From the NCBI RefSeq assembly GCF_017487345.1, contig NZ_CP062006.1:3044001-3108000 (forward strand): a stretch of DNA of 64,000 nucleotides. The letters are read 5' to 3'. Position numbers and translations under genes: made by a program. Within the stretch, counting starts at the first letter, position 1. Each line of letters begins with the position of its first letter. The notes under the pieces are model-generated. The model searched no databases. It had not been told where the DNA came from and saw only the letters and a list, made by a program, of their open reading frames with translations. Shown one piece after another: positions 9,101 through 18,156 of this stretch. The stretch is from Brevundimonas pondensis (GTDB lineage: Bacteria > Pseudomonadota > Alphaproteobacteria > Caulobacterales > Caulobacteraceae).

Positions 9101-9868
9101 CTAGTTCGCGCTCTTTCCCGCCGGCGATTGCTCCGCCTCGACACGTTGATAGCCCGCATCGATAACGGCCAGCATGGCCTGGGCTGCGCCCGCTTCGTCA
9201 CCCGCGCCAATCCGTTCGACGATGCGAGCATGGGCTTCAACCGTGTCATGGTGAAGATCAGCCGCCCTCGTAGGCGGACTGAGGGTGAAGGCCTCCAGCA
9301 AGGCTGTTTCGATCACGCCCGCCACCGAACGGATCATCGGATTCTGGGACGCCGCCCCGATGGCCAGATGCAGGGCCAGATCGGCGCGCGCGAACTCCTG
9401 GGCTGAGGCGTGCTCGCGGCGCATCCAGTCCAGGGCCGCCTGCATGGCCGCCAGATCCGCCGCAGTACGGTGTTTCGCCGCCAGGGCGGCGGCGGTCGGC
9501 TCCAGGCTGCGGCGTACCTCGGCCAGGTGACGGCGGAACTCCGCATCCATGCCGATCGCCACGCGCCAGACCAGAACCTCCTTGTCGAAGAAATTCCAGT
9601 GGACGCTATCCGTCACCCTGGTGCCGACCCGCGTCTTCACGCTGAGGAAGCCCTTGGCCGACAAGGTCTTGAGCGCTTCGCGCAAGGCGGTCCGCGACAC
9701 GCCGAAGCGGACCAAAAGGTCCGCCTCCATCGGCAGCTTGTCGCCGGGCGCCAGAGTTCCGCTCAGGATATCCTGCGCCAGGGCGCGCACGATCTGGTCA
9801 TGCGCCGAAACCACGTGGCCGCTCGCGCGGGCCGGAGCCGTCGAAGGATGGGGCGAAGACATATCCAT
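9101..9868 (-). CDS. GntR-family regulator, FadR/FCD subfamily
   Basis: 255-residue transcription factor. The N-terminal winged helix runs from about residue 20 (HDQIVRALAQDILSGTLAPG) through DLLVRFGVSRTALREALKTL, with the wing at GTRVTD. The C-terminal all-helical FCD domain carries candidate metal/ligand residues in ARADLALHLAIGAASQNP and TVEAHARIVERI. FCD regulators typically sense sugar acids or their catabolites and repress uptake and catabolic genes. The gene is divergent from xylD with 115 bases between starts. That gap holds the AGTATTATGATATT element (9924-9937), repeated in two other divergent promoters of the locus, so this protein is the leading candidate to bind it. The start at 9868 follows GAGG. 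Confidence 0.88.
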   Translation of the reverse strand: MDMSSPHPSTAPARASGHVVSAHDQIVRALAQDILSGTLAPGDKLPMEADLLVRFGVSRTALREALKTLSAKGFLSVKTRVGTRVTDSVHWNFFDKEVLVWRVAIGMDAEFRRHLAEVRRSLEPTAAALAAKHRTAADLAAMQAALDWMRREHASAQEFARADLALHLAIGAASQNPMIRSVAGVIETALLEAFTLSPPTRAADLHHDTVEAHARIVERIGAGDEAGAAQAMLAVIDAGYQRVEAEQSPAGKSAN

Positions 9869-9923
9869 GGATTGATCCTCTAGCGGTCCGGCTGCATCGG
9901 TGCAAAGGCGCTGGCCAATCATT

Positions 9924-9937
9924 AGTATTATGATATT
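9924..9937 (+). promoter_or_regulatory. Candidate regulon operator, site 1
   Basis: AGTATTATGATATT lies in the divergent intergenic region between the GntR regulator and xylD. The same 14-mer, differing only at position 9, occurs at 23421-23434 and, inverted, at 30511-30524, each time between divergent genes of the pectin/pentose locus. AT-rich identity like this is very unlikely by chance in such GC-rich DNA. Confidence 0.65.
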
Positions 9938-9983
9938 CAAAACGCGTCGCCAGCCTTCGGCGAAGTTCAGCCTGTCGCTCCCC

Positions 9984-11780
9984 ATGACCCAGACCTCGCC
10001 AAAGCCGCTTCGCAGCCGGGCCTGGTTCGACAATCCGTCGAACCCCGACATGACCGCCCTCTATCTGGAGCGGTATCTGAACTATGGCCTGACGCTGGAA
10101 GAGCTACGCTCGGGCAAGCCCATCATTGGCATCGCCCAGACGGGCTCGGATCTCAGCCCCTGCAACCGCCACCACCTCGAACTGGCCAAGCGGGTGCGCG
10201 AAGGCATCCGCGAGGCGGGCGGCGTGGCCCTGGAATTCCCCGTCCATCCGATCCAGGAAACGGGCAAGCGCCCGACCGCCGGCCTGGATCGCAACCTGGC
10301 CTACATGGGTCTGGTCGAACTGCTGTACGGCTACCCGATCGACGGCGTCGTCCTGACCATCGGCTGCGACAAGACCACGCCGGCCTGCCTGATGGCGGCG
10401 GCGACCGTGGACATTCCCGCCATCGCCCTGTCGGTCGGCCCCATGCTGAACGGATGGCACAAGGGCGAGCGCGTCGGCTCGGGCAACATCATCTGGAAGG
10501 CCCGCGAGATGATGGCGGCGGGCGAGATCGGCTATGAGGCGTTCATCGACCTGGTCGCCACCTCGGCGCCCTCGGTCGGCTATTGCAACACCATGGGGAC
10601 GGCGACGACGATGAACTCGCTGGCCGAGGCCCTGGGCATGTCCCTGCCCGGCTCGGCGGCCATCCCCGCCCCCTATCGCGAGCGGCCCCAGGTCGCCTAT
10701 CTGACCGGCAAGCGCATCGTCGACATGGTGCGTGAGGACCTGAAGCCGTCAGACATCCTGACCCGCCAGGCCTTCGAGAACGCCATCGTCGTCAACTCGG
10801 CCATCGGCGGCTCGACCAACGCCCCCATCCACCTGACCGCTCTGGCCCGCCACGCGGGCGTTGATCTGCCTCTGCAGGCCTGGGAAGAGGTGGGCCACCA
10901 CACGCCCCTGCTGGTGAACCTGCAGCCCGCCGGAAAGTACCTGGGCGAGGACTTCCATCAGGCCGGCGGCGTGCCCGCCGTGGTCGCCGAACTGATGCGG
11001 CGCGGCCAGATCCATGAGGATGCCCTGACCGTCAACGGCCGGACCATCGGCGACAACTGCCGGGACGCCAGCGTGGTCCTGCCCGACGTCATCCGCGACT
11101 TCGACACGGCCCTTGTGAACGACGCCGGTTTCCTGGTCCTGTCGGGCAATGTCTTTGACAGCGCCATCATGAAGACCAGCGTCATCAGCGCCGAGTTCCG
11201 AGACCGCTACCTGTCCGATCCTGCCAGCCCCGGCGCCTTTACCGGCAGTGTGGTCGTGTTCGACGGGCCCGAGGACTATCACCACCGCATCGACGATCCC
11301 GCCGAAGACGTCACCCCCGACAGCATCCTGGTGATGCGCGGTGCGGGTCCCGTCGGCCATCCCGGCGCGGCCGAAGTCGTCAACATGCGGCCGCCCGCTT
11401 ATCTGATCAAACAGGGGGTCCACGCCCTGCCCTGCATCGGCGACGGGCGCCAGTCCGGCACCTCGGGCTCGCCCTCGATCCTGAACGCTTCGCCCGAGGC
11501 GGCGACGGGCGGCAATATCGCCCTGCTGAAGACCGGCGACCGGATGCGGATCGACCTGAATACGCGTCGCGTGGACGTGCTGATCGACGAGACCGAGATG
11601 GCCGAGCGCCGCGCCGCCTTCGAGGCCGCCGGCGGCTATCAGTACCCCGCGTCGCAGACGCCCTGGCAGGAGTTCCAGCGCGCCATGATCGGCGAGCTGG
11701 AGACGGGCGCCGTGCTGGAGCCCGCCGTCAAATACCACCGCATCGTCGATACCCTGGGCCTGCCCCGCGACAACCACTGA
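9984..11780 (+). CDS. xylD: Xylonate/arabinonate dehydratase, IlvD/Edd family
   Basis: 598-residue cytosolic Fe-S dehydratase that converts a pentonate (D-xylonate or L-arabinonate) to the 2-keto-3-deoxy acid, step three of the Weimberg route. Three candidate cluster cysteines lie in [22 protein letters not shown] and [14 protein letters not shown]. Long stretches match Caulobacter XylD as I recall it, for example [27 protein letters not shown] and [21 protein letters not shown] start at the ATG at 9984 ([18 protein letters not shown]), matching the RSRxWFDNP start of relatives; upstream codons are AT-rich promoter DNA. It is separated from the other xyl genes, which lie on the opposite strand, but shares the AGTATTATNATATT operator with the pectin genes. 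D-xylose versus L-arabinose specificity is not resolvable here. Confidence 0.88.
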   Translation: MTQTSPKPLRSRAWFDNPSNPDMTALYLERYLNYGLTLEELRSGKPIIGIAQTGSDLSPCNRHHLELAKRVREGIREAGGVALEFPVHPIQETGKRPTAGLDRNLAYMGLVELLYGYPIDGVVLTIGCDKTTPACLMAAATVDIPAIALSVGPMLNGWHKGERVGSGNIIWKAREMMAAGEIGYEAFIDLVATSAPSVGYCNTMGTATTMNSLAEALGMSLPGSAAIPAPYRERPQVAYLTGKRIVDMVREDLKPSDILTRQAFENAIVVNSAIGGSTNAPIHLTALARHAGVDLPLQAWEEVGHHTPLLVNLQPAGKYLGEDFHQAGGVPAVVAELMRRGQIHEDALTVNGRTIGDNCRDASVVLPDVIRDFDTALVNDAGFLVLSGNVFDSAIMKTSVISAEFRDRYLSDPASPGAFTGSVVVFDGPEDYHHRIDDPAEDVTPDSILVMRGAGPVGHPGAAEVVNMRPPAYLIKQGVHALPCIGDGRQSGTSGSPSILNASPEAATGGNIALLKTGDRMRIDLNTRRVDVLIDETEMAERRAAFEAAGGYQYPASQTPWQEFQRAMIGELETGAVLEPAVKYHRIVDTLGLPRDNH

Positions 11781-11798
11781 GGCTGGGCGCTAGTCAGG

Positions 11799-12653
11799 TC
11801 AGGGGATCAGCAGCCGTCGCATGGGCGGGACCGCCTCGATCAGATCGCGGGTCACCAGGGCCGAAAAGAAGTCCGCGCCCTCGCGCCCGACGTGGGTGTA
11901 GTCGAACGACACCCGCGCCTGACCCAGGGGCTCGACCGCCGCATTGTTCTGAGTGGTCGGGGTCGGCGCGCCGGGTACGGCGAGAACGCCCGTGCTGGAC
12001 GCGATAGTCGTACCGGTCAGCAGGGCGGCGGCGACCTCGGGCGAGGGCGCCGCCTGGGCGAAGCGCGCCGACAGGGCGGGGCCCAGCGCCTGCACCGTCT
12101 CGGCGCTGGCGCGATTCAAATCGACCAGAGGCGTGTTCGTCTCAGCCGCCACGGCCCGCACCGCCTCGGCCCAGGGCGCCAGATCGTTCTGCAGGCGGCC
12201 ATCAACGAACTGGCGGCGGACCAGGGGCGTCAGCAGGATGGGCGTCGCGCCGCGCGCCCGCGTCTCGACCACATAGCGCTTCAGATTGGCGGGAAACTCG
12301 GTCGCCAGATCGGTCGAGCGTCCCGGCTTGCCCGGTTGGTCGTTGTGGCCGAACTGGATCAGGACATAGGTGGCCGCGAAGCCCGGCGTCGACATCTCGG
12401 ACAGGGCCAGGTCCCACGAGCCCTCGGCCACATAGCTGCCCGAACTGCGCCCGCCGCGCGCCAGGTTCACGCAGGCCGCGAACGAGGTGACATGATAGGC
12501 GCAGAAGCTCGGCCCCCAGCCGCCGACCACGGCCGTGGTGGAATCGCCCACCAGAATGATCTTGGACGCGCGGATCGGCTGGACGGGCGGCGCTTCGGCG
12601 GCGGGTGTCTGAACGGCGGCGAGGCTCAAGGCTGCGGTCAGGGCGGCGATCAT
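11799..12653 (-). CDS. Secreted SGNH esterase, rhamnogalacturonan acetylesterase-like (CE12)
   Basis: 284-residue exported hydrolase. A short signal peptide (ALTAALSLAAVQTPAAEA) precedes the SGNH core. Block I is ILVGDSTTA with the nucleophile serine, block II is ARGGRSSGSYV, block III is QFGHNDQPG, and block V is SFDYTHVGREG with Asp and His. This arrangement fits rhamnogalacturonan acetylesterases, which strip acetyl groups from pectin so that lyases can act. Its start is one base beyond the stop of the aldose epimerase gene, so it is the last gene of the xyl operon. Convergent xylD ends 18 bases away. Confidence 0.8.
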   Translation of the reverse strand: MIAALTAALSLAAVQTPAAEAPPVQPIRASKIILVGDSTTAVVGGWGPSFCAYHVTSFAACVNLARGGRSSGSYVAEGSWDLALSEMSTPGFAATYVLIQFGHNDQPGKPGRSTDLATEFPANLKRYVVETRARGATPILLTPLVRRQFVDGRLQNDLAPWAEAVRAVAAETNTPLVDLNRASAETVQALGPALSARFAQAAPSPEVAAALLTGTTIASSTGVLAVPGAPTPTTQNNAAVEPLGQARVSFDYTHVGREGADFFSALVTRDLIEAVPPMRRLLIP

Positions 12654-12654
12654 T

Positions 12655-13512
12655 TCAGGTCTCCGAGGCGGTGATGCCGGCGGTCAGGGTCAGGACGCCG
12701 CCCGGCGCCAGCACCGTCAGGCCGCTATCCTCGCCCGCCGGGGCGTTGTGAGCGTTCGGGCGATGGGTCACGGGCTCGACGCAGACAAAACCCTCGCCGC
12801 GCGGCGCATAGACCTGGGCCCAGCGCGCGTTCGGCGATGCGGTCAGATCGACCCGCCAGCCGTCGTGGAGCAGCGTCGCCCGTCCGTCCCAGTCGGCGTA
12901 GGCGTGATCGACGAAGGGCGCATCCGCCACGGCGGCGCCGTCGCTCCAGTCGATAAGGCCTGCGGCGTCCGCCAGGCGCGACGGGATTTCACGCGCATCG
13001 GTCAGCCAGATCCGGGGGGCCGACAGCTGCAGCCGCGTTGCGGCCTCAACGGCGAAATAGGGATGCAGGCCCAGCCCTGCGGGCATGGGGGCGCCGTGCT
13101 CGTTGGCGAGGCTCAGACCCATCTCCAGCCCCGCCTCACTCAGCGTCAGCCGGTGCGAAGCCGTCCAGGCCCAGGGCCATTCCGGCCCGGCCTCAACGGC
13201 CAGGACCAGATCGATCGTCCCGTCGCCGGCGCTCACGACGGTCCAGCGAGATCGCCAACCGACGCCGTGCAGGGCATGGGGCTCAAAGCCCGCCGTCGCG
13301 GGCAGGCGCGCCGCCTCTCCCTGAAACACGAAGGCCCCGCCGTCGATGCGGTTGGCGTAGGGCGCCAGGGGAAAGCTCGACGCCGCCAGCGGGCTGTCCA
13401 ATGCGTCCGGCGCCGGACGCAATACGTCGCGTCCGCGCCACGTCAGCGACGTGATCGAGGCCCCCAGATCGGGCTTCAGGCCGAGGGCCCAATCGCCGCG
13501 TTCGATCCTCAC
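12655..13512 (-). CDS. Aldose 1-epimerase (mutarotase)
   Basis: 285-residue galactose-mutarotase-fold protein. It opens VRIERGDWALGLKPDLGASI and has the family's RNP-like APYANRIDGG. The catalytic histidines are in PHALHGVGWR and GLGLHPYF, and the general-base glutamate is in GFVCVEPVTHRPNAHN. It would interconvert alpha and beta pentose or hexose anomers, supplying the form used by the sugar dehydrogenase. The frame is open far upstream on this strand, but that part is a shadow of xylC. The true start is a GTG at 13512 that overlaps the xylC stop (GTGA), giving translational coupling. The SGNH esterase follows after one base. Confidence 0.85.
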   Translation of the reverse strand: MRIERGDWALGLKPDLGASITSLTWRGRDVLRPAPDALDSPLAASSFPLAPYANRIDGGAFVFQGEAARLPATAGFEPHALHGVGWRSRWTVVSAGDGTIDLVLAVEAGPEWPWAWTASHRLTLSEAGLEMGLSLANEHGAPMPAGLGLHPYFAVEAATRLQLSAPRIWLTDAREIPSRLADAAGLIDWSDGAAVADAPFVDHAYADWDGRATLLHDGWRVDLTASPNARWAQVYAPRGEGFVCVEPVTHRPNAHNAPAGEDSGLTVLAPGGVLTLTAGITASET

Positions 13513-14363
13513 AGGGCGATCCGATGCTGTGGCAGACCGGGCGTCTCGACCCGCAGATGATAGAGGCCGCCCAGCGTCGGCTGGGCCGCACGCTTGTCGG
13601 CGTTCCCCAGCCAGGCCGTGGTGCAATAGAGATCGCGCCCATCCGCCCCCCCGAAGGCCGCCTTGGTCACCGTCTGGACCGGAAAGGGGATGGCGCCCAG
13701 ACGCCGACCGTCCGGCGCAAACCGCGCCACGCCCCAGCCGTTGAACAGGCCGACGTGCAGCACCCCATCGGCGTCCATGCTCGGCCCGTCGCAGTAGCCG
13801 TCCTCGGTCACGGCGAAGACCCTTCGGTTCGACAGCGCGCCGTCGTCGTGATCGAAGGCCAGGACCGTCTTTTCCAGCGTGTCGTGATGATAGAGGGTCC
13901 GTCCGTCGGGGCTGAGACACGGCCCGTTGGTGACGCCGTAGCCGTCGTCGTGGCGCGTCAACTCGCCCCTGAACCAGCGATAGAGGGCGCCGGTCCGGCC
14001 CTGTTCGCTGTCGTCCATCGACCCGAACCACAGGGCGCCGTCGGGCGCGACAAAGCCGTCGTTGAGCCGGTTCTGAGGCCGATCCATCTCGACCGGCTGG
14101 AACAGGGAAAAGTCGCCCATGTCCACGTCGAAGCGATAAAGGCCGCCGCGCACGCCGCAGATCAGCGACCCGTCCTCGGCCGGAAGCGCGAAACCGATCT
14201 GGTCCGGGGCGTCCCACGAAGCCTTTCCGCCGCTTGCGGGCGTATAGCGATGCAGCCGCCGCCCCTTGATGTCGACGAACCACAGACAGGCCCGGTCGGC
14301 GTCCCACACCGGCCCCTCGCCCAGTTCGGCCTGGACGTCCCAGACGAGGGTTGGCGCGGTCAT
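13509..14363 (-). CDS. xylC: Pentonolactonase, SMP-30/gluconolaconase family
   Basis: 284-residue six-bladed beta-propeller lactonase that opens the pentono-1,4-lactone made by XylB to the free acid. The metal-binding and catalytic residues of the family are visible: Glu in ELGEGPVWD, Asn in VTNGPCLSPDG (the YGVTNGP strand) and Asp in the EDGYCDGPSMDADG segment. The order of blades, LWFVDIKGRRLHRY, then FVAPDGALWFGSMDD, then LYHHDTLEKTVLAFD, follows Caulobacter XylC. It starts five bases after the xylA stop and overlaps the aldose epimerase by a GTGA, so it is mid-operon. Confidence 0.87.
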   Translation of the reverse strand: MTAPTLVWDVQAELGEGPVWDADRACLWFVDIKGRRLHRYTPASGGKASWDAPDQIGFALPAEDGSLICGVRGGLYRFDVDMGDFSLFQPVEMDRPQNRLNDGFVAPDGALWFGSMDDSEQGRTGALYRWFRGELTRHDDGYGVTNGPCLSPDGRTLYHHDTLEKTVLAFDHDDGALSNRRVFAVTEDGYCDGPSMDADGVLHVGLFNGWGVARFAPDGRRLGAIPFPVQTVTKAAFGGADGRDLYCTTAWLGNADKRAAQPTLGGLYHLRVETPGLPQHRIAL

Positions 14364-14368
14364 GCCCG

Positions 14369-15811
14369 TCAGCCCGCCGAATAGCTGGTCTTGACCTGGG
14401 TGTAGAACTCCACCGCCGCGAAGCCCTGTTCGCGCGGGCCGTAGCTGGACTTCTTCGTGCCGCCGAAGGGCACGTGATAGTCAACGCCCGCCGTCGCCAA
14501 ATTGACCATGGTCATGCCCGCCCTGGCGTTCCTCTGGAAGTCGCGGGCGTATTTCAGCGACTGGGTGACGATGCCGGCCGACAGACCGAACTCGACGCCG
14601 TTGGCGACGGCCAGGGCCTCTTCATAGCTGGCGACGCGGATGGTCGAGGCGACGGGGCCGAAGACCTCTTCGGTGTTGATGCGCGCATCCGGCAGGGTGT
14701 CGGTGATCAGGGTCGGCTGGACGTACCAGCCGGGCTTGTCGAGCTTCAGACGCTCCCCGCCGGTGGCGATCCGACCGCCGCCGTCCCGGGCGATGTCGAT
14801 GTAGTTGTAGGAGACGTCGCGCTGGGCCTCGGTCACGGCCGGGCCCATCTGGGTGTTGGGGTCGAGCGCGTCGCCGACGCGAAGCGCCGCGACCTTCTCG
14901 GCCAGAAGCGCGACGAAGCGGTCGTGAATGCCGTCCTGCACGATCAGGCGGCTGGAGGCGGTGCAGCGCTGGCCGGTGGCGAAGAAGCTGCCGTCCAGGG
15001 CGATGGCCACGGCGCGGTCCAGATCGGCGTCATCCAGCACGATCAGCGGATTCTTGCCGCCCATCTCCAGCTGCACCCGCGCCTGACGCTTCATCGCGCC
15101 TTCGGCCACGCCGGCGCCGACGCCTTGCGAGCCGGTGAAGCTGATGCCGTCGACGCCGGGATGGGCCACGATGGCGCGGCCCACGTCGCCGTCGCCGATA
15201 ACCATGTTGACCACGCCCCTGGGCAGGCCCGCCTCATGCAGGATGGCGATCAGGGCCTCGGCGGTCGCGGGCGTCGGGCCGGCGGGCTTGATGACGACCG
15301 TATTGCCGAAGGCGATGGCCGGGGCGATCTTCCAGGCCGGGATGGCGATGGGGAAGTTCCACGGCGTGATCAGGCCGAACACCCCGACCGCCTGACGATA
15401 GGTCTGGATCTCCACGCCCGGACGGGTCGAGGTCAGGTTCTGGCCGTGAACCCGCAGGGCCTCGCCCGCGAAATACTTCAGGATGCGGGCGGCGCGCATG
15501 GTCTCGCCCATGCCCTCCGGCAGGGTCTTGCCCTCCTCGCGCGACAGCAGACGGCCAATCAGCGGCGCGCGCTCCATCAGCAAAGAGCCCGCCCGGTCCA
15601 GCACGTCGAAGCGCACCTCCGGCGAGGCGTCGGCCCAGCCGGGGAAGGCGGCGCGCGCCGCCTGAACCGCCTGATCCACCTCGGCGGCCCCGCCCTTGGG
15701 CGTGCGGGCCACGACGTCTCGCGTATCGGACGGGTTCAGGCTCTCGCCCGCCAGCGCTCCGCCCACCTTCTCGCCGCCGATCCAGTGCGAAAGTTCAAGC
15801 GTGTCGGTCAT
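14369..15811 (-). CDS. xylA: 2-oxoglutarate semialdehyde dehydrogenase
   Basis: 480-residue aldehyde dehydrogenase, the last Weimberg enzyme, oxidising 2-oxoglutarate semialdehyde to 2-oxoglutarate with NAD(P)+. The catalytic cysteine is in FATGQRCTASSR and the general-base glutamate in VQLEMGGKNPL. The NAD contact is LITPWNFPIAIPAWKIAP, and FTGSQGVGAGV is the Rossmann turn. The sequence is very close to the Caulobacter xylA product as I remember it (the end AGVDYHVPFGGTKKSSYGPR is typical), which is the basis for the symbol; this is not xylose isomerase. It is separated from the upstream symporter gene by 83 bases containing a strong hairpin. Confidence 0.88.
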   Translation of the reverse strand: MTDTLELSHWIGGEKVGGALAGESLNPSDTRDVVARTPKGGAAEVDQAVQAARAAFPGWADASPEVRFDVLDRAGSLLMERAPLIGRLLSREEGKTLPEGMGETMRAARILKYFAGEALRVHGQNLTSTRPGVEIQTYRQAVGVFGLITPWNFPIAIPAWKIAPAIAFGNTVVIKPAGPTPATAEALIAILHEAGLPRGVVNMVIGDGDVGRAIVAHPGVDGISFTGSQGVGAGVAEGAMKRQARVQLEMGGKNPLIVLDDADLDRAVAIALDGSFFATGQRCTASSRLIVQDGIHDRFVALLAEKVAALRVGDALDPNTQMGPAVTEAQRDVSYNYIDIARDGGGRIATGGERLKLDKPGWYVQPTLITDTLPDARINTEEVFGPVASTIRVASYEEALAVANGVEFGLSAGIVTQSLKYARDFQRNARAGMTMVNLATAGVDYHVPFGGTKKSSYGPREQGFAAVEFYTQVKTSYSAG

Positions 15812-15833
15812 GAGAAAGTCCTTTCAGAAAGCA

Positions 15834-15861
15834 GCGGGGCGGCGGGGGAGCGCCGCCCCGC
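15834..15861 (-). other. Strong GC hairpin within the xyl operon
   Basis: Perfect ten-base-pair arms GCGGGGCGGC (15834-15843) and GCCGCCCCGC (15852-15861) around an eight-base loop, between the symporter stop and the xylA start. No T-run follows on the minus strand, so it is more likely an mRNA-stability or partial-attenuation element than a full terminator. Confidence 0.5.
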
Positions 15862-15894
15862 CTTCGGGGAGGTCAGTAGCAGAACGAGCCGGCG

Positions 15895-17325
15895 TCAGCC
15901 CATGTCTTCCAGTTCACGACCACGCGTCTCCTTCACCCAGGCCTGAACCAGGAAGAAGGAGATCAGGGCGCTGACCGCATAGAAGCCGTAGGTCACGACC
16001 AGACCCAGCGACGCCGCCATCCACGGGAAGCTGACCGAGATGGCGAAGTTGGCGATCCACTGGGCGAAGCCGGCGACGGCCAGGGCCGAACCGCGCATCT
16101 GATTGGGGAACATCTCACCCAGCATGACCCACATGACCGGACCCCAGCTGAGGTTGAAGAAGACCACATAGGCGTTGGCCGCGATCAGGGCGGTCAGGCC
16201 GGTCTGGTCGTCCAGATGCAGAGAGCCATCCACCATGACGGCGCGCGAGAAGCACCAGGCGAGAACCCCCAGGGTCACGAACATACCCGCCGAGCCGATC
16301 AGCAGCAGAGGCTTGCGGCCGATCTTGTCGATCACCGCCACAGCGCCGAGACAGGCCGCGATCGACAGGACACCGGACAGGATGTTGATCTGCAGGGCGT
16401 CGTTCTCGGAAAAGCCGACCGACTGCCACAGCACCGCACCGTAGTAGAAGACGATGTTGATCCCGACCAGTTGCTGGAAGACAGCCAGGATCAGACCGGC
16501 CCAGACGATGGGACGCACCTTGCGCGTCGCCGGGTCCAGAAGATCGGCGAAGCGCGGCTTGTGATCCCCCGCCAGCGAGGCGCGGATTTCGGCGACCTTG
16601 CGGACGCCGGCGCCGTGGCCGAACAGCCTGGACAGCACGGCCTCGGCCTGAGCATCCTTCTTCTTGACCACCAGGAAGCGCGGGCTTTCCGGAATAGCCA
16701 GCAGGGCAAGGAAATAGATCCCGGCCGGCACGACCTGCAGCCAGAACATCCAGCGCCAGGCCGGATAGCCCAGCCAGAACTCCGCCGTCGATCCACCCGC
16801 CGTCTTGGCCAGAGCGTAGTTGGCGACGAAGGCCCCGGTCAGGCCTGTGATGATCATGATCTGCTGCACAGACGACAGCCGCCCCCGGATCGAGGCGGGG
16901 GTGACTTCGGAAATATAGGCCGGCGACAGGACCGAGGCCGCGCCGACGCCCAGACCGCCGATGAAGCGGGCGATGATGAAGTGGGCCGAACTGTCCGCCG
17001 CCCCGGCCCAGATCGCCGAAATGATGAACATGACGGCGGCGATCTGCATCACCGTGCGACGGCCGACAGCGTCCGCCAGCCGTCCCGCCGCAAAGGCCCC
17101 GAAGGCGCAGCCCAGCAGGATGGCTCCGACGTTGAAGCCTGTGCCGAGCGCCGACAGGTTGAAGGCCGCCTCCAGCCCGTCCTGCGTGCCGTTGATGACG
17201 CCGGAATCATAGCCGAACATGAAGCCGCCGATGGTGGCCACCGCCACGATCAGGGCAATGAAGGCCATGTTGACGCGGTCGTTCCCCGCGATATCCGGGC
17301 CTGAAGCCCCTGTCGGTCCCGCCAT
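15895..17325 (-). CDS. MFS sugar/H+ symporter (sugar porter family, XylE/AraE-like)
   Basis: 476-residue inner-membrane transporter with about twelve hydrophobic segments. Sugar-porter signatures are present: GYDSGVINGTQ in helix 1, RLADAVGRRTVM (the D-G-R-R loop), RFIGGLGVGAASVLSP, the PESPRFLV motif, FQQLVGINIVFYYG in helix 7 and IDKIGRKPLLL. It would bring arabinose or xylose into the cytosol for XylB. The ATG at 17325 has GGAGGGAC upstream. It lies between xylB and xylA in the operon. The 72 bases before it hold a seven-base-pair hairpin (17356-17379) but no operator that I can see. Confidence 0.88.
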   Translation of the reverse strand: MAGPTGASGPDIAGNDRVNMAFIALIVAVATIGGFMFGYDSGVINGTQDGLEAAFNLSALGTGFNVGAILLGCAFGAFAAGRLADAVGRRTVMQIAAVMFIISAIWAGAADSSAHFIIARFIGGLGVGAASVLSPAYISEVTPASIRGRLSSVQQIMIITGLTGAFVANYALAKTAGGSTAEFWLGYPAWRWMFWLQVVPAGIYFLALLAIPESPRFLVVKKKDAQAEAVLSRLFGHGAGVRKVAEIRASLAGDHKPRFADLLDPATRKVRPIVWAGLILAVFQQLVGINIVFYYGAVLWQSVGFSENDALQINILSGVLSIAACLGAVAVIDKIGRKPLLLIGSAGMFVTLGVLAWCFSRAVMVDGSLHLDDQTGLTALIAANAYVVFFNLSWGPVMWVMLGEMFPNQMRGSALAVAGFAQWIANFAISVSFPWMAASLGLVVTYGFYAVSALISFFLVQAWVKETRGRELEDMG

Positions 17326-17397
17326 TTTCGTCCCTCCCCAGGTCCGTCGTGTTGGCCGCCCGTCGTTGATCGCGGGCGGTGATGATTCAGATTTGCG

Positions 17398-18156
17398 TCA
17401 GCGCCAGCCCGCGTCCACGAAATACTCATGTCCGGTGATGAAGCGGGCGTCGTCAGAGGCCAGGAACAGGGCCAGGGCCGCCACGTCGCGCGGCTCTATG
17501 CGCCCTTTCAGGCACTGGGCGGCGACGATCTCGGCCTCGCCTTCAGGCGTGTACCACTTCATCTGCCGCGGGGTTCTGACATTGCCCGGCACGATGCAGG
17601 CGACCCGCACGCCGTCGGCGCCCAGCTCACGGGCCAGGGCTCGCGTCATGCCCTCGATGCCCGCCTTGGCCGTCTCGTAGATGGACAGATCGGGCAGGCC
17701 CAGATGCCAGCTGATCGAGCCAAGGTTCAGGATCACCCCCCGTCCCTGCGCGCGCATGGCCGGCGCCACCGACTGGGCGGCGAAATAGAGATGGCGCAGG
17801 TTCACCGCGATCCGGTCGTCCCAATAGGCGGGCGTGACCTCAGCCAGGGCATGACGGTCGTCGCTGGCGGCGTTGTTGATCAGAATGTCGATCGGACCGT
17901 GGTGGGCGACAACCTCGACCAGGGCCGCCTGAAGGGCTTCGACCTGCGTCAGGTCGCAGACCTTGAAGACCGGCGCCGGGCTGAGATCGGCCAGCGACGC
18001 CTCCAGAGCCCTGGATTCCGCCTCGGCGATATCGAAGAAGATCACCCGCGCGCCCTGCCGCGCGAAGGCCTCGACCAGGCCCACGCCGATGCCCGAGCCG
18101 CCGCCGGTAATGACGGCCAGCCGCCCCTTCAGCGAGGGATAGGTCGCGCCGCTCAT
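17398..18156 (-). CDS. xylB: D-xylose (or L-arabinose) 1-dehydrogenase, SDR family
   Basis: 252-residue short-chain dehydrogenase that oxidises the aldopentose to its lactone, first step of the Weimberg pathway. The nucleotide motif is VITGGGSGIG, the stabilising NNA is ILINNAAS, the catalytic Ser is in NLGSISWHLG and Tyr/Lys in YETAKAG. The identity to Caulobacter XylB is striking by memory (TYPSLKGR start, VNLRHLYF, VPGNVRTPRQMKWYTPEGEAE in parts, GHEYFVDAGWR end). Relatives accept both D-xylose and L-arabinose. The start overlaps the xylX stop (ATGA). Confidence 0.9.
   Translation of the reverse strand: MSGATYPSLKGRLAVITGGGSGIGVGLVEAFARQGARVIFFDIAEAESRALEASLADLSPAPVFKVCDLTQVEALQAALVEVVAHHGPIDILINNAASDDRHALAEVTPAYWDDRIAVNLRHLYFAAQSVAPAMRAQGRGVILNLGSISWHLGLPDLSIYETAKAGIEGMTRALARELGADGVRVACIVPGNVRTPRQMKWYTPEGEAEIVAAQCLKGRIEPRDVAALALFLASDDARFITGHEYFVDAGWR

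Noticed and set aside
13513..14484. Upstream extension of the aldose epimerase frame
   Set aside because: The extra 320 codons are Arg/Gly-rich and lie entirely across xylC. The GTG at 13512 overlapping the xylC stop is the real start.
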